Source of the DNA: Lancefieldella sp. Marseille-Q7238 | GTDB lineage: Bacteria; Actinomycetota; Coriobacteriia; Coriobacteriales; Atopobiaceae | Length of the DNA stretch: 64,000 nt | NCBI RefSeq assembly: GCF_949152215.1 | Contig: NZ_OX424407.1 | Coordinates: forward strand, 500,530 to 564,529 | Direction: 5' to 3' | Shown: in pieces, positions 62,158-64,000 of the stretch | How positions within the stretch are numbered: the stretch's first letter is position 1 | Layout: each line of letters starts with the position of its first letter | The notes under the pieces: model-generated | What the model saw: the letters and a program-made list of their open reading frames with translations, nothing else | Told to the model about the DNA's origin: nothing | Database searches by the model: none | Position numbers and translations under genes: made by a program

Positions 62158-63317
62158 TGGCTGAACACAGAGCTGAAAACATCCGTATCGAATCCGCCAA
62201 TGTTCCTCCCGCGCAAACATGGAACCGCCTGCACGCTAACGCGCTGACGCTGACAGTCCCAAAGACAACCAATGCGGGAACGGTATATCTTCCACTCCCC
62301 CGTCTTTTTGAGCGTATTGAATGTGGCATGGGAGCTGAGGTCACAAGCTACATAGACTCTCAGGTCTTTGAAGCAGCCTACTATGAAGTTCCCGCTCATA
62401 CCAAGCGCAAAGAACCTGTTGTCATCTCGGTATCGGCTGCCACAAACGAATGCGCAAACGCGGGCATTATGGTGCGCGAAGGCGCTGAAGCAACTGTCGT
62501 TGTCGTTGCTCGCGCTGGCGAGAAGAACGCCGAAGCCGCAGGCGGCAATAACAACACAAACGGCGCGGACAATACGGACGTTCCAGCGACAAGCGGAGCT
62601 CTCGTGCGCATTGTCGCCGAAGCAGGCGCTCATGTGCACCTCATAGAAATGCTCGGCATTGATGATGATCAGCAGCATCTTGAAAGCATCGGCATTGAAG
62701 CGCATAAGGACGCCCTTATTGACGTGCACCAATATGCGCTTGGCGGAGGCGCTCTCGGCATAGGATTTGCAGCCAACCTCGCGGGTGACCGTGCGCATCT
62801 TGACTTGAACAGCCGCTATCATGCCGATCACGAGGAACTTCTCGACATCAACCACGTCGCCCGCATGCGCGGACGGACCACGCGCGCCGAAATCGCCGAG
62901 TCCGGCATCTTGAACGACTCCGCGCGAAAGACCCTGCGCGCCACTATCGACCTCATCCGCGGCTCCAAGGACGCCAAGGGCAACGAGGTCGAGACGGTGC
63001 AGATTCTTGGCGATAGCGTTGTCAGCAAAACCATGCCCGTCATCCTCTGCGATGAAGACGACGTTGCCGGAAACCACGGCGCCACTATCGGATCAGTTTC
63101 TCCCGAGCAGATCGAATATCTGCAGGCCCGCGGGCTTTCTCGTCGTGAAGCGGAGCGTCTCTTTGTACGCGCTCTCTTTGAAGACGCCATCATCCATGCG
63201 CCTGAAGCCCTCTCCCATGACGTTGCAGTCGAGCGTGCCGAGAAGGTCCTGGGTGCTGACGTTGCTCATGACTTCGACGATGCCTCAGGGCTGGCGTTTA
63301 AGGACGGTGTCGCGTAA
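62157..63317 (+). CDS. sufD: Fe-S cluster assembly protein SufD
   Basis: Partner of SufB in the SufBC2D complex, 386 residues. The C-terminal half is typical: HHxx region, MRGRTTRAEIAESGIL, GDSVVSKTMPVILCDEDDVAGNHGATIG in parts (DEDDVAGNHGATIGSV, EQIEYLQARGLS). An Asn/Gly/Ala-rich low-complexity stretch (GGNNNTNGADNTD) lies around residues 125-145, probably an exposed loop. Its stop overlaps the sufS start. Confidence 0.93.
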   Translation: MAEHRAENIRIESANVPPAQTWNRLHANALTLTVPKTTNAGTVYLPLPRLFERIECGMGAEVTSYIDSQVFEAAYYEVPAHTKRKEPVVISVSAATNECANAGIMVREGAEATVVVVARAGEKNAEAAGGNNNTNGADNTDVPATSGALVRIVAEAGAHVHLIEMLGIDDDQQHLESIGIEAHKDALIDVHQYALGGGALGIGFAANLAGDRAHLDLNSRYHADHEELLDINHVARMRGRTTRAEIAESGILNDSARKTLRATIDLIRGSKDAKGNEVETVQILGDSVVSKTMPVILCDEDDVAGNHGATIGSVSPEQIEYLQARGLSRREAERLFVRALFEDAIIHAPEALSHDVAVERAEKVLGADVAHDFDDASGLAFKDGVA

Positions 63318-64000
63318 TGGCTTCTCGTCTTAGCGCCTCAGAGCTCGCTGAAATCACCGAAAGTCCCTATAAGAAAGACTTTCCTCTCCTGGCCCATAAT
63401 CCCAAAATCGCTTATTTGGACAGCGCGGCAACCTCGCAGCGTCCCGGCGCAGTCATCGAGGCGCACAAACGCTTCTACGAGACCATCAACGCGAACGCCC
63501 TGCGTGGCCTGTACCGTCTTTCTGTTGAGGCAACCGCGGCTATCGGAGACGCCCGCAAGGCGTTGGCGCGCTTTATCGGAGCGGTGGATGCTGATGGCGC
63601 GCCGCGTGATCGCGAGATTATTTTTACCCGCAATACCTCGGAGTCATTGAATCTTGTGGCATCCAGCCTCGGACGCTTGGTGTTGAAGCCCGGTGATGAC
63701 GTGGTCATTTCCATTATGGAGCATCATTCCAACCTCATTCCCTGGCAGCAAATCTGCGCCCAAACAGGCGCTCACCTTGTTTACCTGTACATGAACGATG
63801 ACTTTAAAATCACGCAAGAGGAGCTCGAGTCCAAAATCACTGAACGCGCCAAGATTGTTTCAGTCACGCAGGTATCCAATGTACTGGGAGTTTCCAACGA
63901 TATCTCCGCTCTGGCCAAACGCGCGCATGCCATGGGCGCTTATATGGTGGTCGACGCTGCTCAAAGCGCACCTCACCTCCCCATTGATGTTCGCGCGCTT
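63317..64000 (+). CDS. sufS: Cysteine desulfurase SufS (partial, runs off the window)
   Basis: PLP enzyme that supplies sulfane sulfur to SufB. The first 228 codons are in the window: YLDSAATSQRPGAVI, the substrate-side ETINANALRGLYRLS, RNTSESLNLVA, SIMEHHSNLIPWQ (PLP-stacking His) and VVDAAQSAPHLP (usual DGAQ). The PLP-binding Lys and the catalytic Cys would lie beyond the edge. ATG at 63317 overlaps the SufD stop. Confidence 0.95.
   Translation, partial: MASRLSASELAEITESPYKKDFPLLAHNPKIAYLDSAATSQRPGAVIEAHKRFYETINANALRGLYRLSVEATAAIGDARKALARFIGAVDADGAPRDREIIFTRNTSESLNLVASSLGRLVLKPGDDVVISIMEHHSNLIPWQQICAQTGAHLVYLYMNDDFKITQEELESKITERAKIVSVTQVSNVLGVSNDISALAKRAHAMGAYMVVDAAQSAPHLPIDVRAL

Overview
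The window reads as a contiguous chromosomal segment of an anaerobic or microaerophilic actinobacterium of class Coriobacteriia, most likely family Atopobiaceae (Atopobium, Lancefieldella or Olsenella type). This placement is an inference from gene content: mraZ-rsmH-ftsL, a GlnR-type regulator, a group B-type [FeFe] hydrogenase, DUF3793 next to flavodoxin, a FeoB-associated Cys-rich protein, DUF5692 and a sufCBDS operon. Base composition looks close to 50% G+C. I saw no rRNA, tRNA, complete insertion sequence, prophage or CRISPR array. Coding density is high and most genes are housekeeping or transport genes.

Layout. 1-2.4 kb: start of the division/cell-wall cluster (mraZ, rsmH, ftsL, minus strand) with a four-repeat MraZ operator. 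2.4-8.2 kb: complete oligopeptide/dipeptide ABC importer (minus). 8.4-9.9 kb: M18 aminopeptidase (plus), a plausible partner in peptide use. 9.9-13.7 kb: YcxB-like protein and a mannose-family PTS (IIB, IIC, IID, no IIA) behind a ROK-type regulator. 14-18.7 kb: glmS, class II aldolase, a Ser/Thr/Asp-rich membrane protein, nicotinamidase. 18.9-20.2 kb: ribosomal protein S1. 20.6-32.2 kb: a metal and redox region with an HMA protein, flavodoxin, DUF3793, a P1B ATPase with a small DUF6110/PacL-like partner, gpx-ohrR-CDF, and feoA-feoA-feoB. 32.3-38.5 kb: PEP carboxylase, a flippase-like protein, a glutaredoxin-like protein, DUF5692. 38.8 kb: an msrA remnant. 39-43.2 kb: HtrA-type protease, GlnR-like regulator, a glutamine-synthetase homologue, the FeoB-associated protein. 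43.4-50.8 kb: gpmA, two ABC exporter halves with aspS, gph. 51-54.9 kb: a small unknown protein, [FeFe] hydrogenase, pseudouridine synthase, LysR regulator. 55-58.1 kb: NhaC antiporter and an AT-rich two-gene unit encoding a secreted cysteine-peptidase-like protein. 58.4-64 kb: hisS and sufCBDS (sufS runs off the end).

Most notable observations: (1) the glutamine-synthetase homologue has lost four of the six metal-binding residues of the family, yet sits in an apparent operon with a GlnR-like regulator and behind a GlnR-type operator of three half-sites at 11-bp spacing; this may be a nitrogen-sensing module rather than a biosynthetic enzyme. (2) The heptamer CGAGAAG/CTTCTCG occurs about 70 times (counted by eye) against about 8 expected, in both orientations and in genes and spacers, a density like that of DNA-uptake sequences. 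(3) A 123-bp repeat built from four related monomers occurs three times almost unchanged, always in a gene spacer. Several spacers hold candidate operators (MraZ, OhrR, iron-type dyads) and one holds a possible structured RNA.
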